Below, in pieces: positions 29,941 through 38,278 of a DNA stretch of 64,000 bases. The stretch is taken from the NCBI GenBank assembly GCA_963803245.1, contig CAWDLI010000016.1, forward strand, positions 169,593 to 233,592, in the 5' to 3' direction. Within the stretch, counting starts at the first letter, position 1. The number at the start of each line of letters is the position of its first letter. The notes beneath the pieces are model-generated. The model saw nothing but the letters and a program-made list of their open reading frames with translations. It had not been told where the DNA came from and searched no databases. A program made the translations under genes and the position numbers. Source of the DNA: JACVRW01 sp963803245. GTDB taxonomy: Bacteria > Actinomycetota > Thermoleophilia > Solirubrobacterales > Thermoleophilaceae.

Positions 29941-31998
29941 GTGAAAGAAGTACCTCGCTTGGGCCGAACGGGCCGGGTGCTCTGGACGTTCGTTGCCCTC
30001 GTCATGGCCGCATACGCGGCCCATACCGCGTTCCACATCGGCTCGGGGTGGTTTTACGAGGGCCTGATGTACAGCGGGCTCATCGGGGCCGCGGCCGTTG
30101 CCTGCTTCGCGCGCGCGTGGCGCGTGGAGCGCGAGCGGGCCGCCTGGACGGCCATGGGCGTGGGTCTCGCGGCGTGGATGGGCGGCGAGATCTACTGGAC
30201 CGTGGTCCTCAACTACGAGGACGTGGTGCCGGTGCCCTCGCTCGCGGACGGCCTCTACTTCACCTTCTACGGCGCCAGCTACGTGGCACTCGTGCTGCTG
30301 ATTCGCGGGCGCATGCAGAAGTTCCGGTCGAGCCTCTGGCTGGACGGCGCCATCGCGGCCACCGCGGTTGCGGCGTTCGCCGGCGCCGTCGCCTTCGGGC
30401 CGATCGTCGAAGCAACGGTCGGGGACCCCGTCACCGTCGCGGTGAATCTCGCGTACCCGCTTGGCGACCTCCTTCTTCTGAGCCTCGTCGTGGCCAGCTT
30501 CGCGCTCTCGGGCTGGCGTCCGGACCGTGGCTGGATCCTCATGGGGCTCGGCCTCGGGCTGATGGCGGTCGGCGACGGCGTGTACCTGTTCCAGGCCGCC
30601 GAGGGCACGTACGTGGAGGGCACCATGCTGGACGCCCTCTGGCCGGCCGCCGCGCTGCTCGTGGGTGCCGCCGCCTGGCAGCCGGTCGGCACGCGCGTGG
30701 CTCCGAGGCTCGAGGGCTGGCGCGTGGTGGCGATTCCGGCGGTCGCGGGCCTCGCTGCCGTGGGCCTCCAGACCTACGACCACTTCCAGCGCATCTCCGA
30801 CGGCGCGCTGGTGCTCGCCGCCGCGACGCTCGTGCTCGTGACGGTGCGGATGGCCCTGACCTTCCGCGAGAACCAGCTGATGATCCGGCACACGGAGCAC
30901 GAGGCGAACACGGACGCGCTCACGGGACTGCGCAACCGGCGCAGCCTGATGACCGACCTCGAGCACGAGCTGGAGCTCGCGACCGCGGAGCAGCCGCGCG
31001 TGCTGGTCCTCTTCGACCTGGACGGCTTCAAGCAGTACAACGACGCCTTCGGGCACCTGGCCGGGGACGGGCTCCTGGCGCGGCTCGGATCGCGCCTCGA
31101 ATGGGTCGTCGTCGGCCAGGGCCGCGCCTACCGGCTGGGCGGGGACGAGTTCTGCGTGCTCTTCACTCCGGGCGCCGCGGGCGTCGACCCGCTGCTGGCC
31201 TCCTGCTCGGCCGCGCTCACCGAGAGCGGCGAGGGGTTCTCCATCGGGGCCTCCCACGGCGCCGTGGTGGCCCCGGGCGAGGTCGAGGACGCCACGGAGG
31301 CCCTGCAGCTCGCGGACCGGCGCATGTACGCTCAGAAGGGCGGTCACAGGATGTCGGCCGGGCGCCAGTCGCGTGACGTGCTCCTCAGCACCCTGACCGA
31401 GCGCGAGCCACAGCTGGGCGAGCACCTTCACGACGTGGCGAAGCTGGCGCTGGCGGTCGGACGCGAGCTGGAGATGGGCCCCGAGGAGCTCGACGAGGTG
31501 GCCCGCGCGGCGGAGCTCCACGACGTCGGCAAGGTGGCGATCCCCGACGCGATCCTGAGCAAGCGCGGTCCGCTCGACGAGGCCGAGCAGAGCTTCATGC
31601 GCCGTCACACGATCATCGGGGAGCGGATCCTGCTTTCGGCGCCCGCCCTGCGCCCCGTCGCGCGGCTGGTGCGCTCGAGTCACGAGCGCTGGGACGGCGC
31701 CGGCTATCCCGACGGCCTGGCGGGCGAGGACATTCCGCTCGGGGCCCGGATCGTGTCGGTGTGCGACGCGTTCGACGCCATGACCACCGACCGCCCGTAC
31801 CGGGAGAAGATCTCCGAGCGCGAGGCCCTGGATGAGCTGATCGCGTGTGCTGGCACTCAATTCGACCAGTGCGTGGTCGACGCCTTCGCTCGCGCGCTGG
31901 CGGCGCTCCGGCCCGACGAGGCCGAGGTTACGGCCGAGACAGGGAACGGATCTGCGCCATCACCTCCTTCGGCGCGGTATCGAGCCTCCTCGCGGTGA
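29941..31998 (+). CDS. Membrane GGDEF + HD-GYP c-di-GMP enzyme
   Basis: The 685-residue protein has an N-terminal membrane domain of about eight hydrophobic segments (residues ~10-310). A GGDEF domain follows with DALTGLRNRR at about 323 and an intact RLGGDEF near 400; no RxxD inhibitory site is visible just before it. The C-terminal HD-GYP domain has ELHDVGK near 527 and HERWDGAGYPDGL near 585. GGDEF makes c-di-GMP and HD-GYP hydrolyses it, so this is a dual enzyme. GTG 29941 is the first start; ATG 30004 would remove the first membrane residues. It overlaps the convergent AbiEi-like gene by 71 bases. Confidence 0.93.
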   Translation: MKEVPRLGRTGRVLWTFVALVMAAYAAHTAFHIGSGWFYEGLMYSGLIGAAAVACFARAWRVERERAAWTAMGVGLAAWMGGEIYWTVVLNYEDVVPVPSLADGLYFTFYGASYVALVLLIRGRMQKFRSSLWLDGAIAATAVAAFAGAVAFGPIVEATVGDPVTVAVNLAYPLGDLLLLSLVVASFALSGWRPDRGWILMGLGLGLMAVGDGVYLFQAAEGTYVEGTMLDALWPAAALLVGAAAWQPVGTRVAPRLEGWRVVAIPAVAGLAAVGLQTYDHFQRISDGALVLAAATLVLVTVRMALTFRENQLMIRHTEHEANTDALTGLRNRRSLMTDLEHELELATAEQPRVLVLFDLDGFKQYNDAFGHLAGDGLLARLGSRLEWVVVGQGRAYRLGGDEFCVLFTPGAAGVDPLLASCSAALTESGEGFSIGASHGAVVAPGEVEDATEALQLADRRMYAQKGGHRMSAGRQSRDVLLSTLTEREPQLGEHLHDVAKLALAVGRELEMGPEELDEVARAAELHDVGKVAIPDAILSKRGPLDEAEQSFMRRHTIIGERILLSAPALRPVARLVRSSHERWDGAGYPDGLAGEDIPLGARIVSVCDAFDAMTTDRPYREKISEREALDELIACAGTQFDQCVVDAFARALAALRPDEAEVTAETGNGSAPSPPSARYRASSR

Positions 31999-32824
31999 TC
32001 CGCACCACCCGCTGACCGGCCAGGGTCAGCTCCGCGTCGCGCACGCGGTCCTCCTCGAACGCCCGCCGCGTGGCATGGGCCGCCCGGCCGTCCAGCTCCA
32101 CGACCAGCCCCGCCTCGCGCCAGAGAAGGTCGACCTCGTGCCCGTGCAGGACCGTGTTGACCTCGGGCCGATCGAGGCCGTGCGAGTCGCAGAGCTCGAT
32201 GAAGAGATCCTCGAGCTCCGACCTCGTCCGGGTGCTGCCGGCCTGGTGGTCGGCGAGGACGGCGCGGAGCCTGCCGTAACCGGGCCGCCCATGGATCGGC
32301 CCGAGGCCCGTGCAGTCGAGCCGGAGGTACTCGGCCTCGTCAAAGGCCCGCTCGAGCGCTCGCCTGGGCAGGACGTCGGCGAGATCCACGAGCGTGCGGG
32401 CGGGCGTGGTGACGGGGATGCCGTCGACGAGGGTGACGTCGTCGGGGCCGAGGCGCGCCCGGTGTAGACGGATTCCCTTCCGCCGAGCACGCCCGCCACG
32501 ACCCGGAACCGTTACGTCTGCCCATGCGCTGGCGCTTGGACGGATGCACCAAACCGCCGCGGCCGCCCGGTGACTCAGCGCTGCACCCGATCCACACGCG
32601 AGAACGGCAGCCATGAAGAACGCCGAGCCGCTCAGACGTGGATGACCTACCGCGTAGACGCCGCGGTGGAGACGGTGAAGCCGTCCCCGCCGAAGGCGCC
32701 CCTCAATGGCGTGCTCGCTGAGCCCGAGCGCATACAGCTGAGCACGCGAGACAACGCCGTACTGCTGTTCCGCGAGCTCCGCAATGCGGCGATCCGGGTG
32801 GTCCTGGGCGACATCCCCGTCCAT
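31928..32824 (-). CDS. AbiEi-type wHTH + DUF559 (Vsr-like) protein
   Basis: The 298-residue protein starts with an AbiEi antitoxin-like winged helix (RRIAELAEQQYGVVSRAQLYALGL) and a middle domain. The C-terminal DUF559/PD-(D/E)xK-like fold reads EVDLLWREAGLVVELDGRAAH then EDRVRDAELTLAGQRVVRIT, which has the acidic E-V-D...E-L-D pattern of Vsr-type nucleases. No AbiEii toxin is adjacent, so it is probably not a classical toxin-antitoxin pair. Similar stand-alone proteins are frequent in Actinobacteria and their function is unknown. The last 71 bases overlap the end of the GGDEF/HD-GYP gene. Confidence 0.8.
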   Translation of the reverse strand: MDGDVAQDHPDRRIAELAEQQYGVVSRAQLYALGLSEHAIEGRLRRGRLHRLHRGVYAVGHPRLSGSAFFMAAVLACGSGAALSHRAAAAVWCIRPSASAWADVTVPGRGGRARRKGIRLHRARLGPDDVTLVDGIPVTTPARTLVDLADVLPRRALERAFDEAEYLRLDCTGLGPIHGRPGYGRLRAVLADHQAGSTRTRSELEDLFIELCDSHGLDRPEVNTVLHGHEVDLLWREAGLVVELDGRAAHATRRAFEEDRVRDAELTLAGQRVVRITARRLDTAPKEVMAQIRSLSRP

Positions 32825-32860
32825 ATGACGGGTAACTCGCCCAGGGGTCGGGTTCGCCCC

Positions 32861-34168
32861 CTACGCGCGGGTGAAGCGGCGGCCTTCGGTGGGCGATTCG
32901 TCCTCGCCCAGCACCACGCGCTTCGAGGCGGAGCCGTTTCCGGCGTCGCCGGCCATCGGCAGGGCCGTGCCCTCGGAGGCGGCCTGCTCGGCGGCCGCGG
33001 CGGCCTCCATCGCGGCGATTCGCTCGGGCGTGAGCTCGCCGGCGTTCTCCTCCTCGATCTGCGAGAGCCAGGCGGCGCCCTCGGCGGCCTTGCGCTGGTC
33101 CACCACCACGCGTCCCTCGGCGAGCGACTTGTCGATCTCGGCGAACAGCTCGTCCACCAGCCGGTCCTGCGCCACCTTCCGCAGCGGCTCCCCATGGGCG
33201 AAGATCAGACCTTCGTTCTTGGCGCCCGTGATGCCGAAGTCAGCATGCGACGCCTCGCCGATGCCGTTGACGGCGCAGCCGAGCACGGCAACCTCGATCG
33301 GGTCGTCGTAGCGGCGCAGCCGCTCCTCGATCTCGGCCACCACGGTGTCCATGTCGAACTGGAGCCGCCCGCAGGTGGGACAGGCGATCAGGACGGGGCC
33401 GCGCTCGCGCAGCTTCAGCGCCTTCAGCACCTCCCACGCCACCTTGACCTCCTCCTCCGCATGGAAGGTGGAGAGCGAGATGCGGATCGTGTCGCCGATG
33501 CCGTCGGCCAGCAGCGTGCCCAGGCCGACCGCCGACTTCAGCGAGCCGGACCACTTGGTGCCCGCCTCGGTGATCCCGAGGTGGAGCGGGTACTCCACGC
33601 GCGCCGACAGCAGCCGGTTGGCCGCGATCGTGTTCGGCACGTTCGTCGACTTGATCGACACCTTGAAGTCCTGGAAGTCGAGCTGCTCCATCAGCTGCAC
33701 GTACTCCTCGGCCGCGCCCACGAGCGCCTCCACCGGGTTCGAGCGCTCCAGCTCGTGCAGGTGCTTCGGCAGCGAGCCTGAGTTGACGCCGACCCGGATC
33801 GGCACGCCGGCCGCGCGGGCCTTGTCCACCACCTCGCGCGTCTTCTCGTGCCCGCCGATGTTGCCGGGGTTGATCCGGATGCAGTGGGCGCCGGCGTCGA
33901 TGGCCTTGAGCGCCAGCGTGTGGTTGAAATGGATGTCCGCGATCACCGGGATCGGCGACTCGCGCACGATCTTGCGCAGGGCCTCCACGTCCTTGTCCCG
34001 CGGCACCGCGCAGCGCACGAGATCCGCGCCCTCGTCGGCGATCGCGTGGATCTGGCGCATCGTCGCCTCGTAGTCGGCGGTCTCGGTCTTCGTCATCGAC
34101 TGGACCGCGACGGGAGCTCCCCCGCCGATCTTCACCCCGCCAACGTCGATCTGCCGCTTGGAGGCCAC
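32861..34168 (-). CDS. ispG: 4-hydroxy-3-methylbut-2-enyl diphosphate synthase (IspG/GcpE)
   Basis: IspG is the [4Fe-4S] enzyme that converts MEcPP to HMBPP in the MEP isoprenoid pathway. The 435-residue product has the TIM barrel start (VAVQSMTKTETADYEAT) and IADIHFNHTLALKA. The cluster ligands are in CPTCGRLQFD, GCAVNGIGEA and the following Glu. The C-terminal ~50 residues are a variable acidic tail with Ala/Glu runs. GTG 34168 is chosen because TACCCT (34177-34182) ends eight bases upstream, directly after the fadD stop. dxr of the same pathway lies four genes upstream on the same strand. Confidence 0.97.
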   Translation of the reverse strand: MASKRQIDVGGVKIGGGAPVAVQSMTKTETADYEATMRQIHAIADEGADLVRCAVPRDKDVEALRKIVRESPIPVIADIHFNHTLALKAIDAGAHCIRINPGNIGGHEKTREVVDKARAAGVPIRVGVNSGSLPKHLHELERSNPVEALVGAAEEYVQLMEQLDFQDFKVSIKSTNVPNTIAANRLLSARVEYPLHLGITEAGTKWSGSLKSAVGLGTLLADGIGDTIRISLSTFHAEEEVKVAWEVLKALKLRERGPVLIACPTCGRLQFDMDTVVAEIEERLRRYDDPIEVAVLGCAVNGIGEASHADFGITGAKNEGLIFAHGEPLRKVAQDRLVDELFAEIDKSLAEGRVVVDQRKAAEGAAWLSQIEEENAGELTPERIAAMEAAAAAEQAASEGTALPMAGDAGNGSASKRVVLGEDESPTEGRRFTRA

Positions 34169-34183
34169 GCCCCCCAAGGGTAT

Positions 34184-35950
34184 CTACGAGTAGAGCTCCT
34201 CGATCTCGGCCGCGTACTTCGCGGATATCGGCTTGCGCTTGAGCTTCATGGTCGGCGTGAGCTCCTCCCCGCCCGGCTCCCATTCCACGGGGAGCAGCTT
34301 GAAGCGCTTGATCTGCTCCACGCGCGCGAGCTGCTCGTTGGCGGCGGCGATCCCGCGCTCGACCTCCGCGAGCACGGCGTCCTCGCCGTTCTGCTGGATG
34401 AACGCGGGAGCCACGTCCGGATCGAGGGTGATCAGCGCCACGTTGTACGGGCGCATGTCCCCGATAGCGACCGCCTGGCCGATCAACGGGCTAGAGGCCT
34501 TCACCTTGGCCTCGATGTTGGCCGGCGACATGTTCTTGCCGGCCGCGTTGATGATCAGCTCCTTCTTGCGGTCGACGATCTTCAGGTAGCCGTCCTCGTC
34601 GAACTCGCCGACGTCGCCGGTGTGCAGCCAGCCGCCGTCGTCGATCGCCTCGCGGGTCTGCTCCTCCTGGTTGCGGTACCCGGCCATGATCATCGGGCCG
34701 CGCATGAGCACCTCACCGTCGTCGGCCAGCTTGATCTCCGCGCCCGGCGATACCGGGCCGACCGTGCCGATCTTGATGCGGTCCGGCGGGTTGCAGGTGC
34801 CGTACCCGCAGGTCTCGGACATTCCCCAGAGCTCCGCGAGCGGCACTCCGATCGCGTGGAAGAACTCGATCACCTCGCGGGGCGTGGGCGCGGCGCCCAC
34901 GTTCACCGACTCGACCTCGGCGAGCCCGAGGCGCCCGCGGATCTTGGAGAGCACCAGCTCGTCCGCCTTGGCGTGCTCCGCCTTCAGCTCCTCGGAGAGC
35001 TCCTCACCGGCCTGATCGGCCTTGACCTTGCGAAGGCCCACGTCGAGCGCCCAGAGGGTCGCCTTCTTGCGCTCCTCGTCCTGCTCCGCGGCCACTCCCG
35101 CCTCGATGGCGGCCTTCAGCTTCTCCCAGATCCGCGGAACGGCGAAGAACCAGGTGGGCCGCACCTCGGGCAGGTACGCCACCACCTGGCGCGGGTCCTG
35201 GCAGCAGGTGGTGGAGAAGCCGAGCACCATCGGCAGGTAGTGGCTGCAGGCGCGCTCGGCGATGTGCGCCATCGGGAGCCACGAGATCACGCGGCCCTCG
35301 TCCGGGAACGCGATCACGTCGTCGAAGCCGCGGACGGCCGAGAGCAGGTTCTCGTGCGTCAGCTGCACGCCCTTCGGGGGCCCGGTGGTGCCCGACGTGT
35401 AGATCAGCGTGAGCAGGTCGTCGGCGCCGACGGCGCGCCAGGCCGACTCGAAGTCGAAATCGGGCGAACCGGCAGCCTCCACGTCGGCGATCGAGAGCGA
35501 GCCCTCGGGCCCGTCGCCGTCGACCACCACGAGGTGCTCGACGCCGTCGAGGCCGGCGATCTGGTCCAAAAAGGCCGCTTCGGTGATCACGATGCGGGTG
35601 TCGGCGTCCCGCACCTGATACTGGATCTGCTCGCGGGCGTAGGTGTTGTAGATCGAGAACGGCGTGGCGCCGGCGTGCAGCGCGGCCGAGTCGAACCAGT
35701 GGAACTCGGGCCTGTTGGTGAGCATGATCCCGACCGTCCCGCCCGCCTGGAGGCCGAGCCCGGCGAGACCCGCGGTGAGCGTCCTGACCCGGTCCGCGTA
35801 CTCCCTCCAGGTCATGGTCATCCCGTCGTCCTTGAGACGCAGCGCCACCCGGTCGGGATGGGCCGCGGCGGTGAGCTGGAATGCCTCCGCCATCGTCGAC
35901 GCCTCAAGACCTGCCGGACGTCCGGTCCGGCGCTCCGCGGTAACGCTCAT
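34184..35950 (-). CDS. Long-chain fatty-acid--CoA ligase (AMP-binding)
   Basis: The 588-residue adenylate-forming enzyme activates fatty acids to acyl-CoA. It shows the P-loop YTSGTTGPPKGVQLTHEN, the WGMSETCGYGTCNPP motif (A5-like), GWLHTGDVGEFDEDGYLKI (A7) and KELIINAAGKNMSPANIE (A8), and ends with the lysine-bearing PTMKLKRKP. The long form with these motifs fits FadD/ACSL; chain length is unknown. ATG 35950 has GGGAGGACAG ahead. It is inserted between rseP and ispG, which are normally adjacent, and may supply acyl-CoA for the acyltransferases elsewhere in the window; this is speculation. Confidence 0.93.
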   Translation of the reverse strand: MSVTAERRTGRPAGLEASTMAEAFQLTAAAHPDRVALRLKDDGMTMTWREYADRVRTLTAGLAGLGLQAGGTVGIMLTNRPEFHWFDSAALHAGATPFSIYNTYAREQIQYQVRDADTRIVITEAAFLDQIAGLDGVEHLVVVDGDGPEGSLSIADVEAAGSPDFDFESAWRAVGADDLLTLIYTSGTTGPPKGVQLTHENLLSAVRGFDDVIAFPDEGRVISWLPMAHIAERACSHYLPMVLGFSTTCCQDPRQVVAYLPEVRPTWFFAVPRIWEKLKAAIEAGVAAEQDEERKKATLWALDVGLRKVKADQAGEELSEELKAEHAKADELVLSKIRGRLGLAEVESVNVGAAPTPREVIEFFHAIGVPLAELWGMSETCGYGTCNPPDRIKIGTVGPVSPGAEIKLADDGEVLMRGPMIMAGYRNQEEQTREAIDDGGWLHTGDVGEFDEDGYLKIVDRKKELIINAAGKNMSPANIEAKVKASSPLIGQAVAIGDMRPYNVALITLDPDVAPAFIQQNGEDAVLAEVERGIAAANEQLARVEQIKRFKLLPVEWEPGGEELTPTMKLKRKPISAKYAAEIEELYS

Positions 35951-35981
35951 CTGTCCTCCCTCAGGGGTACAGCGCGCGAGC

Positions 35982-37061
35982 CTACCGCACCCGGAAGCCC
36001 TCGCCCGACAGCCTGTCGATGTCGTTCGAGAGCCCCACGAGGAACAACAGGATCACCAGCATGAAGCCGACCACGCCGGCTCGCTCCATCACGCTGAACG
36101 GCACCGGCTTGCGACGGATCTTCTCGACGATCGCCCAGAAGATGTGGCCGCCGTCGAGCGGCAGGAACGGGAACAGGTTCACGATCGCAAGGGAGAGCGA
36201 GATGATCGCGAGGATCCACACCGTGTCGGCGATGTCGCTCAGGATCGTCTGCCGGGTGACCTCGTAGGAGCCGACCACGCCGGAGATCTCCTTGCGGTCC
36301 TGGGAGTCGAGCAGGCGCGCTGGGAGCTTGAGCGTCTCCTTGCTGATGAACCAGAAGGCGTCGGCGGTCTGGTCGAAGCCCTCACTGATCGAGAGCGGGT
36401 CGCGCGGGCCGGGAGCGTAGGCGAAGCCGAGCCGCGTGCGCTCCGCCGCCGGGTCGTAGATCGGCGTGATCTCCACCGTCTTCCGCTCCCCGTCGCGGAC
36501 CACCGTGAGGGACACCGGCTCGGTGGCCTTGCAGCCCTTCTTGGGCGGGTCCTGCGCGCACGTGTGCGAAGCGATCCGCTGCGAGAGCTGGGTCGGGGTG
36601 CCGCCGCGCCCGTCCACCTCCACGAGCCGGTCACCGGAACGCACCACGCCCGCCGCCGGATAGCCGCGCTCCACGGCCGCCACGTCCCGCGTGGTCGTCT
36701 CCGGGCCGATGAGGGTGAAGAACACGAACAGCAGCACGAAGGCGAGGATGAGATTCACGGCGGGCCCGGCCGCGATGACCACGATGCGCTTCCAGACCGG
36801 CTGGGAGTAGTAGGCCCGGGTGCGAACCTCGTCGGGGAGGTCCTCGTCCGGGTTCATCCCGCTGATCTTCACGTAGCCGCCGAGCGGGATCGACCCGATC
36901 GCGTACTCAGTCTCCCCCACCTTCTTGCGCGCGATCAGCGGCGGGAAGAAGAGCGAAAAGCGCTCCACGCGCATGCCGACCGTCTTGGCCGCCGTGAAGT
37001 GCCCGAGCTCGTGGAAGATCACGAGCAGGGAGAACCCCACGAACGCCAGCGCCCAGCTCAC
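35982..37061 (-). CDS. rseP: Site-2 protease RseP (M50)
   Basis: An intramembrane zinc metalloprotease that cleaves anti-sigma factors after a first cut. The 359-residue product has HELGHF near the N-terminus (HExxH zinc site), a PDZ-like region (about 125-215: RSGDRLVEVDGRGG), and the second zinc motif in NLFPFLPLDGGH. Hydrophobic segments lie at about 1-20, 90-115, 285-305 and 335-355. GTG 37061 overlaps the dxr stop (GTGA). It could process the RskA-like protein at 22.5 kb, but nothing in the sequence shows that. Confidence 0.95.
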   Translation of the reverse strand: MSWALAFVGFSLLVIFHELGHFTAAKTVGMRVERFSLFFPPLIARKKVGETEYAIGSIPLGGYVKISGMNPDEDLPDEVRTRAYYSQPVWKRIVVIAAGPAVNLILAFVLLFVFFTLIGPETTTRDVAAVERGYPAAGVVRSGDRLVEVDGRGGTPTQLSQRIASHTCAQDPPKKGCKATEPVSLTVVRDGERKTVEITPIYDPAAERTRLGFAYAPGPRDPLSISEGFDQTADAFWFISKETLKLPARLLDSQDRKEISGVVGSYEVTRQTILSDIADTVWILAIISLSLAIVNLFPFLPLDGGHIFWAIVEKIRRKPVPFSVMERAGVVGFMLVILLFLVGLSNDIDRLSGEGFRVR

Positions 37062-38209
37062 GCGCTCACACCCTCGGCCAGCCGGCGCGTGAGCTCGCGC
37101 GCCTCGGAGTCGGCCGTGTAGAGGTCGGAGAAGTGGCGCACGGGGCGCGCGGGCAGCTCGGCGAGCGCGCGGTCGATCAGGCGGGCGATGTCGAGGAACC
37201 CGATCTCACCTTCGAGGAAGGCGTGCACGGCGATCTCGTTGGCCGCGTTGAGCACGCAGGGCGCGGTGCCCCCGGCGCGTGCCGCGTCGCGCGCGAGGGC
37301 GAGGCAGGCGAAGGTGTCGGAGTCGGGAGCCTCGAACGTCAGCGAGCCCAGCTCCACCAGGTCGAGCGCCGGCACGGGCACGTCGGAGCGCTCCGGGTGG
37401 TGAAGGGCGAACGAGATCGGGACGCGCATGTCCGGGTACCCCATGTGCGCCAGCGACGCGCCGTCGTTGAGGTGCACCAGCGCGTGGATGATCGACTGAG
37501 GGTGCACCACGACGTCGATGCGGTCGTAAGGGACCCCGAACAGGTGGTGGGCCTCGATCAGCTCCAGCCCCTTGTTCATCAGGGTGGCGCTGTCGATCGT
37601 GATCTTCCCGCCCATGTCCCACGTGGGGTGTGCGAGGGCCTGCTCGCGGGTGACGCCGCGGAGGTCGGCCTCCCTCCTCCCGCGGAAGGGTCCGCCGCTG
37701 GCGGTGAGCACCAGGCGGTCGATCGTGCCCGGGCGCTCTGAGGAGATCAGCTGGTAGAGCGCCGAGTGCTCGGAGTCCACAGGGATGATGCGCGCGCCCG
37801 TGGCCTCCGCGAGGGCGCTCACGAGCTCGCCTCCCACCACGAGGCTCTCCTTGTTCGCGAGCGCGAGGTCGATGCCCTCCCCCAGCGTCGCGATCGTGGG
37901 CCCCAGCCCGGCCGACCCGACCAGCGCGTTGAGCACCAGGTCGCAGTCTCCGCCCGTGATCAGCTCCACGAGGCCCTCCGCCCCGCCGAGCACCTCGCCG
38001 TCGGTCCAGGCCTCCGAGGCGCGCGCCGCCGCGTCCTCGTCGGCCAGGGCTATGCGCTCGACGCCGAACGCGTGCGCTTGCTCGAGCAGGGGCTCCCAGC
38101 TGGAGCCGGCGGCCAGTCCGACCACCTCGAGCTGGTCGCTCCGCTCGACCACGTCGAGTGCCTGGGTTCCGATCGAGCCGGTGGACCCGACGATCACGAT
38201 CTTGCGCAC
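37058..38209 (-). CDS. dxr: 1-deoxy-D-xylulose 5-phosphate reductoisomerase
   Basis: Dxr makes MEP from DXP, the first committed MEP-pathway step. The 383-residue product has the NADPH motif GSTGSIGTQALDVV, LANKESLVVGG, SGGPFRGR, and HPTWDMGGKITIDSATLMNK (metal and substrate binding). GTG 38209 is chosen: TAGACT (38217-38222) lies seven bases upstream, giving a leaderless message, and the next residues RKIVIVGSTG are the canonical start. The upstream in-frame ATG 38233 is less likely. It is separated from cdsA, its usual neighbour, by the luciferase-like and dioxygenase genes. Confidence 0.97.
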   Translation of the reverse strand: MRKIVIVGSTGSIGTQALDVVERSDQLEVVGLAAGSSWEPLLEQAHAFGVERIALADEDAAARASEAWTDGEVLGGAEGLVELITGGDCDLVLNALVGSAGLGPTIATLGEGIDLALANKESLVVGGELVSALAEATGARIIPVDSEHSALYQLISSERPGTIDRLVLTASGGPFRGRREADLRGVTREQALAHPTWDMGGKITIDSATLMNKGLELIEAHHLFGVPYDRIDVVVHPQSIIHALVHLNDGASLAHMGYPDMRVPISFALHHPERSDVPVPALDLVELGSLTFEAPDSDTFACLALARDAARAGGTAPCVLNAANEIAVHAFLEGEIGFLDIARLIDRALAELPARPVRHFSDLYTADSEARELTRRLAEGVSA

Positions 38210-38278
38210 CCGGATGAGTCTAGGACGCCGCATAAAGGGCGAGTTAGGATTGGGCGCGGCCGGGCAGGCCGGCTCGCC

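Noticed and set aside
34168..34177. Upstream TTG 34177 as the ispG start
   Set aside because: It would place the start inside the TACCCT box; GTG 34168 fits a leaderless transcript and the conserved N-terminus.
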